DNA of 64,000 nucleotides, taken from the NCBI RefSeq assembly GCF_020131355.1, contig NZ_JAHLEL010000054.1:186001-250000 (forward strand), written 5' to 3'. The position numbers and the translations under genes were made by a program. Source of the stretch: Pseudonocardia sp. ICBG1293. GTDB lineage: Bacteria > Actinomycetota > Actinomycetes > Mycobacteriales > Pseudonocardiaceae. The notes beneath the pieces are model-generated. The model had not been told where the DNA came from. It saw only the letters and a program-made list of their open reading frames with translations, and ran no database searches. Shown in pieces: positions 35,257-43,454 of this stretch; positions within the stretch are counted from its first letter, which is position 1; each line of letters begins with the position of its first letter.

Positions 35257-36330
35257 ATGACCGCGCACCGCATCGCCGTCATCCCCGGGGACGGGATCGG
35301 CAAGGAGGTCGTCCCGGAGGGCGTCCGCGTCCTGACCGCGGCCGCGGAGCGGTTCGGGATCGGGCTGGAGCTCACCGAGTTCGGCTTCGCGAGCGCCGAC
35401 CACTGGCTCGAGCACGGCACGATGCTGCCCGAGGACTGGTTCGAGCAGCTGCGCGGTTTCGACGCGTTGTTCTTCGGCGCCGTCGGGTGGCCCGAGGTGC
35501 TGCCCGACCACGTGTCGCTGTGGGGCAGCCTGCTGCAGTTCCGCCGCCGCTTCGACCAGTACGTCAACCTGCGCCCGGCCCGGCTGCTGCCGGGTGTCGC
35601 CGCCCCGCTGGCCGGCCGCTCCCCCGGCGACATCGACATGCTGATCGTCCGGGAGAACACCGAGGGCGAGTACTCCTCGGTGGGCGGGCGGATGTTCGAA
35701 GGCACCGACCGCGAGGTCGTGATCCAGGAGACCGTGATGACGCGCACCGGCGTCGACCGGATCCTGCGCTACGCCTTCGAGCTCGCGCGGCGGCACCCGA
35801 ACCGGCACCTGACCTCGGCGACCAAGTCCAACGGCATCGCGATCACCATGCCGTACTGGGACGAGCGGGTAGCAGCGATGGCGGCGCAGTACCCCGACGT
35901 CGACGTCGACTCCGCCCACATCGACATCCTCGCCGCGCGGTTCGTGATGAGCCCGGAGCGCTTCGACGTCGTCGTCGCCAGCAATTTGTTCGGCGACATC
36001 CTGTCCGACCTGGGCCCGGCCTGCACCGGCACGATCGGGATCGCGCCGAGCGCGAACATCAATCCCGAGCGGGAGTTCCCGAGCCTGTTCGAGCCCGTGC
36101 ACGGCTCGGCGCCGGACATCGCCGGGAAGGGCGTCGCGAACCCGGTCGGCCAGATCTGGTGCGGCTCGATGATGCTGGAGCACCTCGGCGAGCACGAGGC
36201 CGCCGCCGCGGTGCTGGCCGCGGTCGAGGAGGTGGTCGGCCGGGGCGGCGCGGGTGTCACCCCGGACCTGGGCGGGACCGCGACGACCGCCGAGCTGGGC
36301 GCGGCGATCGCCGAGGTCGTGCGGGGATGA
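35257..36330 (+). CDS. tartrate dehydrogenase / D-malate dehydrogenase-type beta-decarboxylating enzyme
   Basis: ATG 35257 lies behind GAGGAGG and gives 357 residues. The isopropylmalate/isocitrate dehydrogenase fold is clear: IAVIPGDGIGKEVVPEG, the substrate arginines in LLQFRRRFDQYVNLRPARLL, VRENTEGEYSSVGGR, the lysine in SATKSNG, and metal aspartates in NLFGDILSDLGP. The FEPVHGSAPDIAGKG loop binds NAD. The RRRFDQYVNLRP and VGGRMFEGT forms match the TtuC/DmlA branch rather than LeuB. It oxidises and decarboxylates D-malate or tartrate. The nearby dicarboxylate carrier genes at 22-24.6 kb are not linked to it directly. Confidence 0.87.
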   Translation: MTAHRIAVIPGDGIGKEVVPEGVRVLTAAAERFGIGLELTEFGFASADHWLEHGTMLPEDWFEQLRGFDALFFGAVGWPEVLPDHVSLWGSLLQFRRRFDQYVNLRPARLLPGVAAPLAGRSPGDIDMLIVRENTEGEYSSVGGRMFEGTDREVVIQETVMTRTGVDRILRYAFELARRHPNRHLTSATKSNGIAITMPYWDERVAAMAAQYPDVDVDSAHIDILAARFVMSPERFDVVVASNLFGDILSDLGPACTGTIGIAPSANINPEREFPSLFEPVHGSAPDIAGKGVANPVGQIWCGSMMLEHLGEHEAAAAVLAAVEEVVGRGGAGVTPDLGGTATTAELGAAIAEVVRG

Positions 36331-36377
36331 GCCCGTCCGGCCCCGGCCGGCGCGCCCCGGCGGCCGGGCGTCGCGGC

Positions 36378-36869
36378 TCAGCCCGCGAGGAGCGCGACCA
36401 GGCGACGGGCCGCGTCGGGCGGCAGCCTGCGACGGCCGCGCAGGTGCCGGAACACCGGCGCGAGCACCGGGTCGGCCAGCAGCTCGGCCCGCGGCACCGG
36501 CCGTCCGACCGGCACGACGACGCCCGCCGCGTGCCGTCCGCCGGGGTGCGGCTCGGCGGGACCGGTGAACGCGAACAGCGCCATCACGCCGCCGCCCGGA
36601 CCGGTGCGGTAGACCACGGCCCGGTCGCCCGGCGCGGTACCGGCCAGGCAGCAGGGCTCCGGGGGCGGGTCGGCGACCTCGTCGGCGTCCCAGAGCAGGA
36701 CGGTGTCCGGCAGGGCGGCGCCGGGTCGCACGGGGTCGGTCGGCTCGGGGTCGGTCGGCACGGGGTCGGTCGGCACGGGGTCGGTCGGCACGGGGCCGGT
36801 CGGCACGGGGCCGGTCGGCACGGGGTCGGTCGGCACGGGGTCGGTCGGCACGGGGCCCGGCAGCGGCAT
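36378..36869 (-). CDS. EVE-like domain protein with N-terminal pentapeptide repeats
   Basis: ATG 36869 gives 163 residues. Residues 5-48 are a tandem repeat of P-T-(D/G/E)-P-V with small changes. The remaining ~115 residues read VLLWDADEVADPPPEPCCLA, GDRAVVYRTGPGGGVMALFA, then RPVPRAELLADPVLAPVFRH and a final LPPDAARRLVALL. The GDRAVVYRTGPGGGVMALF strand pair and the RPVP...PVLAPVFRHLR ending resemble EVE/PUA-like domains that read modified bases, often linked to restriction. That assignment is tentative. The disordered repeat arm could be a spacer or binding tail. Confidence 0.6.
   Translation of the reverse strand: MPLPGPVPTDPVPTDPVPTGPVPTGPVPTDPVPTDPVPTDPEPTDPVRPGAALPDTVLLWDADEVADPPPEPCCLAGTAPGDRAVVYRTGPGGGVMALFAFTGPAEPHPGGRHAAGVVVPVGRPVPRAELLADPVLAPVFRHLRGRRRLPPDAARRLVALLAG
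36729..36848. repeat. 15-bp tandem repeat, 8 copies, in frame
   Basis: Eight units of cacggggtcggtcgg, with single-base variants (ccggtcgg, ctcgggg), follow each other without gaps. On the minus strand they encode the P-T-x-P-V repeats at the start of the EVE-like protein. Because 15 is a multiple of three, copy-number changes keep the frame. Confidence 0.9.
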
Positions 36870-36907
36870 GCCGCCCGTCCTACCCCAGCCCACGGGGGTC
36901 CGGCACG

Positions 36908-37798
36908 ATGAACCCGCGGACCCTGCTGCCCGCCCCCTTCACCGCCCGCACGATCGACGCGGCGGGGACGGCGGTGCACACCGTGACCGGCGGATCCGGG
37001 CCGCCGCTGCTGCTCCTGCACGGCTACCCGCAGACCCATGTGATCTGGCACCGGGTCGCGCCGTTGCTCGCCGACCGGTTCACCGTCGTCGCGACCGACC
37101 TGCGCGGTTACGGCGACAGCGCCAAGCCGCCCCCGGGCCCGGACGACGCCGCCTATGCCAAGCGCGCCATGGCCGCCGACCAGCTCGCCGTCATGCGGGA
37201 GCTGGGGTTCGACCAGTTCGCCGTCGCCGGACACGACCGCGGCGGACGGGTCGCGCACCGGCTGGCCCTGGACGCGCCGGACGCGGTGTCGGCGCTGGCG
37301 GTGCTCGACATCGTCCCGACCCGGCATGCCTACGACACCGCCGATGCCGGCTTCGGGATGGGCTACTGGCACTGGTTCTTCCTCACCGCCCCGGCCGGGA
37401 TCCCGGAGCGTCTCATCGGGAGCGACCCGGAGTTCTGGATCACCGCCCGGATGCGGTCGCGCCACCACGGCGGCACCCCGTTCGACGACCGCGCCGTCGC
37501 CGAGTACGTCCGCTGCTTCGCCGACCCGGCCGCGATCGCCGCGTCGTGCGCCGACTACCGCGCCGCGGCCGGGATCGACCGCGTCCACGACGGCGCGGAC
37601 AGCGGCCGACGGGTGACCGCGCCGCTGTTGGCCCTGTGGGGCGCGCACTCCTTCGTCGGGCGGTCCTACGACGTCCCCGCGGTCTGGGCCGGCTACGCCA
37701 CGGACGTGCACGGGACGGCCCTGGACGCCGACCACTACCTGCCCGAGGAGCGCCCCGAGGAGGTGGCGCGGGAGCTGACCGCCTTCCTGACGAGGTGA
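36908..37798 (+). CDS. fluoroacetate-dehalogenase-like alpha/beta hydrolase
   Basis: The 296-residue protein has oxyanion motif LLLHGYPQTHVIWHRVAPLL, then ATDLRGYGDSAKP, and nucleophile Asp110 in AGHDRGGRVAHRLALD. The final catalytic histidine is His276 (DADHYLPEERPEEV). Aspartate as nucleophile, the GHDRGGRV context and the WHRVAP segment are those of fluoroacetate dehalogenases and related haloacid hydrolases rather than serine esterases. It would cleave carbon-halogen bonds, although some members hydrolyse epoxides. It stands alone, convergent to the second AcoR-like regulator. Confidence 0.82.
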   Translation: MNPRTLLPAPFTARTIDAAGTAVHTVTGGSGPPLLLLHGYPQTHVIWHRVAPLLADRFTVVATDLRGYGDSAKPPPGPDDAAYAKRAMAADQLAVMRELGFDQFAVAGHDRGGRVAHRLALDAPDAVSALAVLDIVPTRHAYDTADAGFGMGYWHWFFLTAPAGIPERLIGSDPEFWITARMRSRHHGGTPFDDRAVAEYVRCFADPAAIAASCADYRAAAGIDRVHDGADSGRRVTAPLLALWGAHSFVGRSYDVPAVWAGYATDVHGTALDADHYLPEERPEEVARELTAFLTR

Positions 37799-37808
37799 CG
37801 CGGCCCGC

Positions 37809-39530
37809 TCAGTCCGTGATCCGGTACTGCGCGATCTTCCGGTAGAGCGTCGACCGGGCCACTCCCAGCGCCGCGGCCGCGGCGGCCCGGTTCCCGTCGG
37901 TGTCGCGCAGCGCGGCGACGATCGCGTCCCGCTCGGCCCGGTCCACCGCGCGCAGCGTCCCCGACGGCGCGCTCTGACAGGACTCGGGCAGGTCGGTCGC
38001 CTCGACCACACCCACCGGCCGCCGGCCGAGGGCGACGGTCAGCGCGTCCCGCAGCTCGGCCACGTTCCCCGGCCACGGGTGCCTGCCCACCGTGCGCAGC
38101 GCATCGGCGGACAGCCGCACGTCGCGGCCGGGGGCGAGCTCGGCGAGCAGGGCGGCGACCAGGCCGGGGAGGTCCCCGGGTCGGGAGCGCAGCGGCGGGA
38201 CCGGCACCGACGCCCGGAACCGGGCCAGGACCCGGTCGCGGGCCGGGTCGGGCTCGGCGGTGTCCGCGCGGGTCCCCGCCGTCGGCAGGTCGCCGCGGGC
38301 CAGTGCGGGGGGCGGCGCCGCGTCGCGCCTGTCGAGGTCGCGCAGCAGCACCAGCGCCGGCGCACCGGCCCGCCGGACGCGGTCGTCGAGGTCGGCGCCG
38401 TCGTCGTCCGGGGCGACCTCGACGACCGGGCCGGGCCATGAGTCGGCGACCAGCCGCGCCCGCCCGGAGCCGGGCTCCCCGGTGAGCAGCACCGGCGTCC
38501 GGGCCCCCAGTGCCGCGGCGACCGCGGTCCGCGCCGCCCGCCAGGCCGCGCTCTCCCCGGCGGCGTCGGACCGGGCGGCCGCGGTGACCGGCACGGCCCG
38601 GCGACCGTCGTCGGGCTCGCGCAGCAGCGTCACCACCGCCACCAGACCGGCGACCGACCCGCCCGCGGGGACGACCGCACCGCGCAGCCGCGCCCGCGTC
38701 CCCGACGGCAGGTCCACCCGGTCGTCGACGCCGGGACCGCGCAGCAGCAGGAACCGGGCGTGGTCGGTGAGCGCGGCGTGGTCGCCGGCGTCGAGCAGGG
38801 TCTGCATGGCGGTGTTGGCCAGCACCGTGCGCCGCCCGACGGCGAGCACCGCCCGACGGGTCCGGGACTCGGTGCGGGCGTAGGCGTCGAACAGGGCCTG
38901 CTGGGCGGGGTCGCGGTCGTGCAGCAGGGCGTCGGAGATGCGTGCGGCCGCGGAGCGCACCAGCGACAACAGCAGCGGCGAGGAGTGCTCGGCGCGGCAG
39001 GACAGGTCGAGCACCGCCTCGGCCCGCCCGGTCGCCGGGTCCCGCACCGGGGCGCCGGCGCAGGCGTAGTCGTGCAGCTGCTCGACGAAGTGCTCGGCGC
39101 CGACGATGTGCACCGGCCGGCCGGACTCCAGCACGGTCCCGACCCCGTTGGTGCCGACGGCGCCCTCGGCGTACCCGAACCCCGCGGCGAACGCGTTGAC
39201 GTCCGCGGACCGGGCGATCACCGCGTCGGTGTCGAGGCGCACCAGCAGCCGGGCACGGTGGTCGGTGAGCGCGACGCAGACCCCGATCCCGTCGACCTGC
39301 TCGGCCAGCTGCTCCATCACCGGGCGCGCGCAGCGGACCAGCCGCGAGCCGGTGTCGAGGTCGGGGTGGAAGCGGTTCACGATCATCGCCGGGTCCACCC
39401 CGCCCGCGATGCTGCGCCGCCAGGACGCGACGACGTGACCGGGCACGCCGGGCGGCGCGACGTCCGGCCGGTCGAGCAGCTCGGCCCGTGCGGACACGAG
39501 CGCGCGGCGGCGTGCGAACAGATCCCCCAT
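37809..39530 (-). CDS. AcoR-like (Fis/bEBP-type) regulator with degenerate Walker A
   Basis: ATG 39530 follows AGAGAGG and gives 573 residues. The usual AcoR start (VASWRRSIAGGVDP) leads into a GAF domain whose hallmark FAAGFGYAEGAVGTNGVGTV is present. The AAA+ remnant has GEPGSGRARL, where the Walker A lysine is arginine, and no GAFTGA. The Fis-type helix-turn-helix closes the protein (NRAAAAAALGVARSTLYRKI). It is divergent from the Baeyer-Villiger monooxygenase operon, whose promoter has the GTGTCC/GGACAC dyad. It should be its activator, acting through an ordinary sigma factor. Confidence 0.87.
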   Translation of the reverse strand: MGDLFARRRALVSARAELLDRPDVAPPGVPGHVVASWRRSIAGGVDPAMIVNRFHPDLDTGSRLVRCARPVMEQLAEQVDGIGVCVALTDHRARLLVRLDTDAVIARSADVNAFAAGFGYAEGAVGTNGVGTVLESGRPVHIVGAEHFVEQLHDYACAGAPVRDPATGRAEAVLDLSCRAEHSSPLLLSLVRSAAARISDALLHDRDPAQQALFDAYARTESRTRRAVLAVGRRTVLANTAMQTLLDAGDHAALTDHARFLLLRGPGVDDRVDLPSGTRARLRGAVVPAGGSVAGLVAVVTLLREPDDGRRAVPVTAAARSDAAGESAAWRAARTAVAAALGARTPVLLTGEPGSGRARLVADSWPGPVVEVAPDDDGADLDDRVRRAGAPALVLLRDLDRRDAAPPPALARGDLPTAGTRADTAEPDPARDRVLARFRASVPVPPLRSRPGDLPGLVAALLAELAPGRDVRLSADALRTVGRHPWPGNVAELRDALTVALGRRPVGVVEATDLPESCQSAPSGTLRAVDRAERDAIVAALRDTDGNRAAAAAALGVARSTLYRKIAQYRITD

Positions 39531-39585
39531 CGACGCACCTCTCTGTGCTCGTCCTCACATGATGCGTCACCGGTCAACACCCGCC

Positions 39586-39633
39586 GGTGTCCCAAGTTCG
39601 GACACCCGGGGAACGGACCGATCGCCCTAGCGT
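39586..39633 (+). promoter_or_regulatory. operator and promoter of the Baeyer-Villiger monooxygenase operon
   Basis: GGTGTCC-CAAGTTC-GGACACC (39586-39606) is a perfect 7+7 dyad in the 139-base divergent gap. TAGCGT (39628-39633), followed by CGG, is the likely -10. Both elements recur in front of the alcohol dehydrogenase at 11492-11590, at similar spacing. Confidence 0.6.
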
Positions 39634-39669
39634 CGGGAGACCGTCGTCACACCTGCACCCGGAGGACTC

Positions 39670-41142
39670 ATGGCCGCCACGACCACCGAGCACGTCGACG
39701 TCCTGATCGTCGGGGCCGGGGTGTCCGGCATCGGCGCCGCGCACCGGCTGCGCGAGGAGTTCCCCGAGCGCAGCTTCGTGCTGCTGGAGGCCCAGGACGC
39801 CCCCGGTGGGACCTGGTGGACCCACCGCTTCCCGGGTGCCCGCTCGGACAGCGACCTGTTCACCTACGGCTACCGGCACAAGCCCTGGACCGGCCCGTCG
39901 ATCGCCGCGGGCGGGGAGATCCTGTCCTACCTGCACGAGGTGATCGACGAGGACGACCTCGCCGGGCACATCCGCTACCACCACCGCGTCACCGCGCTGA
40001 GCTGGTCCTCGGAGGAGAACCGGTGGACCGCGGAGGTGACGCGCACCGACACCGGCGAGACCCTGCCGATGACCGCCTCGTTCCTGTGGATGTGCCAGGG
40101 CTACTACAACCACGACGAGCCCTACACCCCGCAGTGGCCGGGCACCGAGCGCTTCGCCGGCACTGTCGTGCACCCGCAGTCCTGGCCGTCGGACCTCGAC
40201 GTCTCCGGGAAGAAGGTGCTGGTCATCGGGTCCGGGGCGACCGCGGCGACGGTCGTCCCGGCGACGGCCGCGACCGCGGAGCACGTGACGATGCTGCAGC
40301 GCTCACCGTCGTACTGGTTCCCCGCGCCGACCGTGCACGAGCTCGCGGCGATGCTGGAGCCGCTCGACCTGCCCGCGGAGTGGACGCACGAGATCCTGCG
40401 CCGCACCTACGTCCAGCAGCTCGACTGGCTGGCCACCACCGGCCGCGACGACCCGGACGCGCTGCACGAGTTCCTGATCGAGTCCATCCGGCCGTTGCTG
40501 CCCGAGGGCACCGACGTCGAGAAGCACTTCGTCCCCCGCTACCGGCCGTGGCAGCAGCGCATCGCGTTCGTGCCCGACGGCGACTTCTTCGCCGCGATGC
40601 GGGAGGGGAAGGCCTCGGTCGTCACCGACACGATCACCGAGTTCACCGAGAAGGGCGTGCAGGTCTCCTCCGGCGAGGTGATCGAGGCCGACGTCGTCGT
40701 CACCGCGACCGGGTTCGACCTGGCGGTGTTCGGCGACATCCCGTTCACCGTCGACGGCGAGCCGGTCGACTTCACGCGGCACGTCACCTGGCGCGGCCTG
40801 ATGATCAGCGACGTCCCGAACATGGCCTACGCCTTCGGCTACTTCCGGCACAGCTGGACGCTGCGGATCGACCTGGTCAACGACCTGGTCGGCCGCATCC
40901 TGGCGCGGATGGACGAGCGCGGTCACCGGGTCGTGGTCCCCACGCTGCGGACGCAGGACGCGGACATGCCGGTGCTGCCGTGGGTCTCGGAGGACAACTT
41001 CAACCCCGGCTACGTCGGACGCTCCCAGCACCGCATGTTCGGCCAGGGCGACCGCGAGCCCTGGACCCACATGCACGAGCACGACGTCGACCGGGTCGAG
41101 CTGCCCAAGGCCGACCTCGACGACGGCCTGCAGTACCGCTGA
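39670..41142 (+). CDS. EthA-like Baeyer-Villiger flavin monooxygenase
   Basis: ATG 39670 gives 490 residues, the size of EthA. The FAD site is VDVLIVGAGVSGIGAAHRL and the NADPH site VLVIGSGATAATVVPATA. The Baeyer-Villiger fingerprint FxGxxxHxxxWP is present as FAGTVVHPQSWP. Internal features such as GTWWTHRFPGARSDSDLFTY, LQRSPSYW and VVTATGFDL match the EthA branch. It inserts oxygen next to a carbonyl, turning ketones to esters. The next gene encodes a hydrolase that could cleave the ester, the pairing known for acetone monooxygenase and its esterase in propane users. Confidence 0.92.
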   Translation: MAATTTEHVDVLIVGAGVSGIGAAHRLREEFPERSFVLLEAQDAPGGTWWTHRFPGARSDSDLFTYGYRHKPWTGPSIAAGGEILSYLHEVIDEDDLAGHIRYHHRVTALSWSSEENRWTAEVTRTDTGETLPMTASFLWMCQGYYNHDEPYTPQWPGTERFAGTVVHPQSWPSDLDVSGKKVLVIGSGATAATVVPATAATAEHVTMLQRSPSYWFPAPTVHELAAMLEPLDLPAEWTHEILRRTYVQQLDWLATTGRDDPDALHEFLIESIRPLLPEGTDVEKHFVPRYRPWQQRIAFVPDGDFFAAMREGKASVVTDTITEFTEKGVQVSSGEVIEADVVVTATGFDLAVFGDIPFTVDGEPVDFTRHVTWRGLMISDVPNMAYAFGYFRHSWTLRIDLVNDLVGRILARMDERGHRVVVPTLRTQDADMPVLPWVSEDNFNPGYVGRSQHRMFGQGDREPWTHMHEHDVDRVELPKADLDDGLQYR

Positions 41143-41175
41143 CCCGACCGACCGCACACCCCGAGGAGACCCACC

Positions 41176-41985
41176 GTGCCCCGCATCCCCGTGTCCACCG
41201 GCGTCGAGCTGAACTACGAGATCGCAGGCGACGGCGACCCACTTCTCATGATCATGGGAACGTCCGGGGCGATCCCGCTCTGGGGCGAGCTCGCGCAGCG
41301 GCTCGCCCAGACCCACCGGGTCATCACCGTCGACAACCGGGGCCTGGGCGGCAGCGACCGCGGCGCCGGACCGATCACGGTCGGGTCGACGGCCGCCGAC
41401 ACCGCCGCGCTGCTCGACGCCCTGGAGATCCCGCGGGCACACCTGCTGGGCTGGTCGCTGGGGTCCGCGGTCGCGCAGGAGATGGCGCTGGCCCGCCCCG
41501 GGCAGGTCGCCTCGCAGGTCCTCTACGGCACCTGGGGTCGCACCGACGGCTTCCAGCGCGCGGTGCTGACCGCGCTGCGCCTGCCCTACGTCCACCGCGA
41601 CATGGAGTCCGCGCTGGCCGCGTCCGGGCTCGCGTTCTCCCCGCAGGCACTCGACGACCCGGACGTCGGCGCGCTGCTGGAGGCGCTGCTGCCGGCGTTC
41701 CCGCAGAACGAGGCGCAGATGCAGGTGACCGTCGAGCAGTGGGACGCCGATCTCGTGCACGACACCCTCGACCGCCTGGACGCGATCACCGCGCCGACGC
41801 TGGTCGTGGTCGGCGAGCAGGACCTGCTGACCCCGCACTGGCAGTCCCGCGCGGTGGCCGAGCGCATCCCGGGCGCCCGGTTCGAGCTGGTCACCGGGCC
41901 CGGATCCAGTCACTGCATGCATCTGGAGCGCGCCGAGGACCTGACCAAGATCGTGACCGGGTTCCTGGGCGAGCAGCGGATCTGA
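41176..41985 (+). CDS. alpha/beta hydrolase (probable ester hydrolase of the monooxygenase pathway)
   Basis: GTG 41176 lies behind GAGGAGA, 33 bases after the monooxygenase stop. The 269-residue protein has the nucleophile Ser94 in LGWSLGSAVAQEMAL, an aspartate in VVGEQDLLTP and His246 in GSSHCMHLERAED. The VDNRGLGGSD turn is typical of BioH/3-oxoadipate-lactonase-like hydrolases. As the second gene of the operon, it probably splits the ester made by the monooxygenase into an alcohol and an acid. Confidence 0.88.
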   Translation: MPRIPVSTGVELNYEIAGDGDPLLMIMGTSGAIPLWGELAQRLAQTHRVITVDNRGLGGSDRGAGPITVGSTAADTAALLDALEIPRAHLLGWSLGSAVAQEMALARPGQVASQVLYGTWGRTDGFQRAVLTALRLPYVHRDMESALAASGLAFSPQALDDPDVGALLEALLPAFPQNEAQMQVTVEQWDADLVHDTLDRLDAITAPTLVVVGEQDLLTPHWQSRAVAERIPGARFELVTGPGSSHCMHLERAEDLTKIVTGFLGEQRI

Positions 41986-41990
41986 CCGGG

Positions 41991-42025
41991 CCGGGCCGCG
42001 CGGGCTCCGGCGCCCCGCGGCCCGG
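41991..42025. terminator. bidirectional terminator hairpin
   Basis: Perfect 10-bp arms CCGGGCCGCG and CGCGGCCCGG, with an inner GGGC/GCCC pair, fill the gap between the hydrolase stop (41985) and the stop of the convergent AraC gene (42026). Confidence 0.7.
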
Positions 42026-42961
42026 TCAGGACTCCCGGTGCGCCTTCGGGGACCGCCCGAACCGGGACCGGAAGGCCCGGCTGAACGCGGCCGGGTCCGG
42101 CATCCCCCAGCGGGCGCCGACCGCGCCGACCCCGACGTGGGCGAGCTCGGGGCGGCGCAGATCGGTCCACGCGCCCTGCAGGCGTTCCTCGCGGATGGCC
42201 CCCGCCACCGTGGTGCCCTCCTCGGCGAACAGCTTGTGCAGGTAGCTCACCGAGATCGCGCAGGCCGCCGCGACGCCCGCCGGATCCAGGTCACGGTCGG
42301 CGATGTGCTCGCGGATGTGTCCGCGGGCCCGCGCGACGTGCAGGTTCTCCGGCGCCGCGGTGGGGACGGTGCTGCGGACGAGCGCGACGAACACGTCCCC
42401 GATGGTGCGCGCGACGGCGTCCTGCGCGGCCGCGGGGACGTCGTCGCCGATCGCCCGGTCCAGCGAGGACAGCAGCGGCGGGAGCATCGCCCCGACACCG
42501 CGACGGCCGTCGAGGGCGATCGCGGTGGCCTCGGCCATCTCCGCCCGGGACAGCGGCAACGCGCTCTTGGGGTGCAGGCAGACCTGGTACTCGAAGCTGT
42601 CGGTGGTGACGAAGGTGAACGGCCTGCTGCTGTCGTAGATCACGAACTCGCCGGGGCCGATCACCGCCTCCCGTCCGTCCTGCGCGACGAGTGTGCGGCC
42701 ACGGCGGGCCAGCGCGATCTGCAGATAGTCCTCGTCTGCGACACGAACCTGGCGTATCGTCCTGTCGAAGCGGTGCGGAACCGAGGAGATCCGCCGCAGA
42801 TGCGTGCCGGCCACCGACGAGGCGGTGACCCGTCCGGAGACCAACCCGGTGGTGGACGGTGTCACGTCCAGCGCGACGAACTGGTCGCAGACCGTGGCGC
42901 GCCAGAAGTCCAGCCGGTCGGTCTCGGCCACGGTGGTGGTGTCGATCGTGACCAATGCCAT
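42026..42961 (-). CDS. AraC-family regulator
   Basis: ATG 42961 gives 311 residues. The N-terminal AraC-binding-like domain (about 1-190) includes TDRLDFWRATVCDQFVALDV and FVIYDSSRPFTFVTTDSFEY. The C-terminal double helix-turn-helix has VAAACAISVSYLHKLFAEEG and GMPDPAAFSRAFRSRFGRSP. This two-part form is typical of regulators of aromatic or ketone degradation. It converges with the monooxygenase operon, so it may help control that pathway, but no site can be assigned. Confidence 0.88.
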   Translation of the reverse strand: MALVTIDTTTVAETDRLDFWRATVCDQFVALDVTPSTTGLVSGRVTASSVAGTHLRRISSVPHRFDRTIRQVRVADEDYLQIALARRGRTLVAQDGREAVIGPGEFVIYDSSRPFTFVTTDSFEYQVCLHPKSALPLSRAEMAEATAIALDGRRGVGAMLPPLLSSLDRAIGDDVPAAAQDAVARTIGDVFVALVRSTVPTAAPENLHVARARGHIREHIADRDLDPAGVAAACAISVSYLHKLFAEEGTTVAGAIREERLQGAWTDLRRPELAHVGVGAVGARWGMPDPAAFSRAFRSRFGRSPKAHRES

Positions 42962-42983
42962 ACCCGAGCATCGCACGTGGACG

Positions 42984-43454
42984 TCACGAACGTGTTGCTC
43001 CGATGTGAGGACGTCGTCGCGCGGCACGGTCGGCCGCCCGGGCCCGTACCCCCTCGTCGGTGCAGAAGCCGGCCCCGGACCGCTTGAGGCAGAGCAGGCC
43101 GAGCAGCCGGCCGTGCCCGTCGACGACGGCGAGCCGCCTGCGCCCCTCGGCCCGCATCCGGTCGCGCGTCGCGGCAGCCCACGCGGTGGGGTCGACGGTG
43201 CGCCCGGCCAGGGTGCCGAGCCAGCGGACCGGCGCCGCGGCGGGACGGCCGGCGAGGTCGCCACGCTCCACCACGGCCAGCAGCACGCCCCGGTCGACGA
43301 CCAGCAGCGCGTGCACGTGGTCGTCGCGGAACACCTCCCGGGCCTGGTGCACCGTGGTGGTGCGCCCGCACGTCCGCGGGTGCGCGATCATCGCCTCGCC
43401 GGTGCTGCCGGTGGCCCACCCCGTCCCGGGACGCTCGGGCGCCGGGCCGGTCAT
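42984..43454 (-). CDS. CBS-domain-pair protein
   Basis: The 156-residue protein starts at ATG 43454, overlapping the ferredoxin-reductase stop by four bases. Two CBS motifs are visible: MIAHPRTCGRTTTVHQAREV with DDHVHALLVVDRGVLLAVVE, and WAAATRDRMRAEGRRRLAVV with DGHGRLLGLLCLKRSGAGFC. Such pairs bind adenine nucleotides and sense energy or redox state. As the last gene of the oxidoreductase/ferredoxin group, it could tune that electron path. Confidence 0.8.
   Translation of the reverse strand: MTGPAPERPGTGWATGSTGEAMIAHPRTCGRTTTVHQAREVFRDDHVHALLVVDRGVLLAVVERGDLAGRPAAAPVRWLGTLAGRTVDPTAWAAATRDRMRAEGRRRLAVVDGHGRLLGLLCLKRSGAGFCTDEGVRARAADRAARRRPHIGATRS

Noticed and set aside
36729..36848. CRISPR-like repeat array
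   Set aside because: The units are 15 bp and directly adjacent with no spacers, and they stay in frame within a gene; this is a coding tandem repeat.
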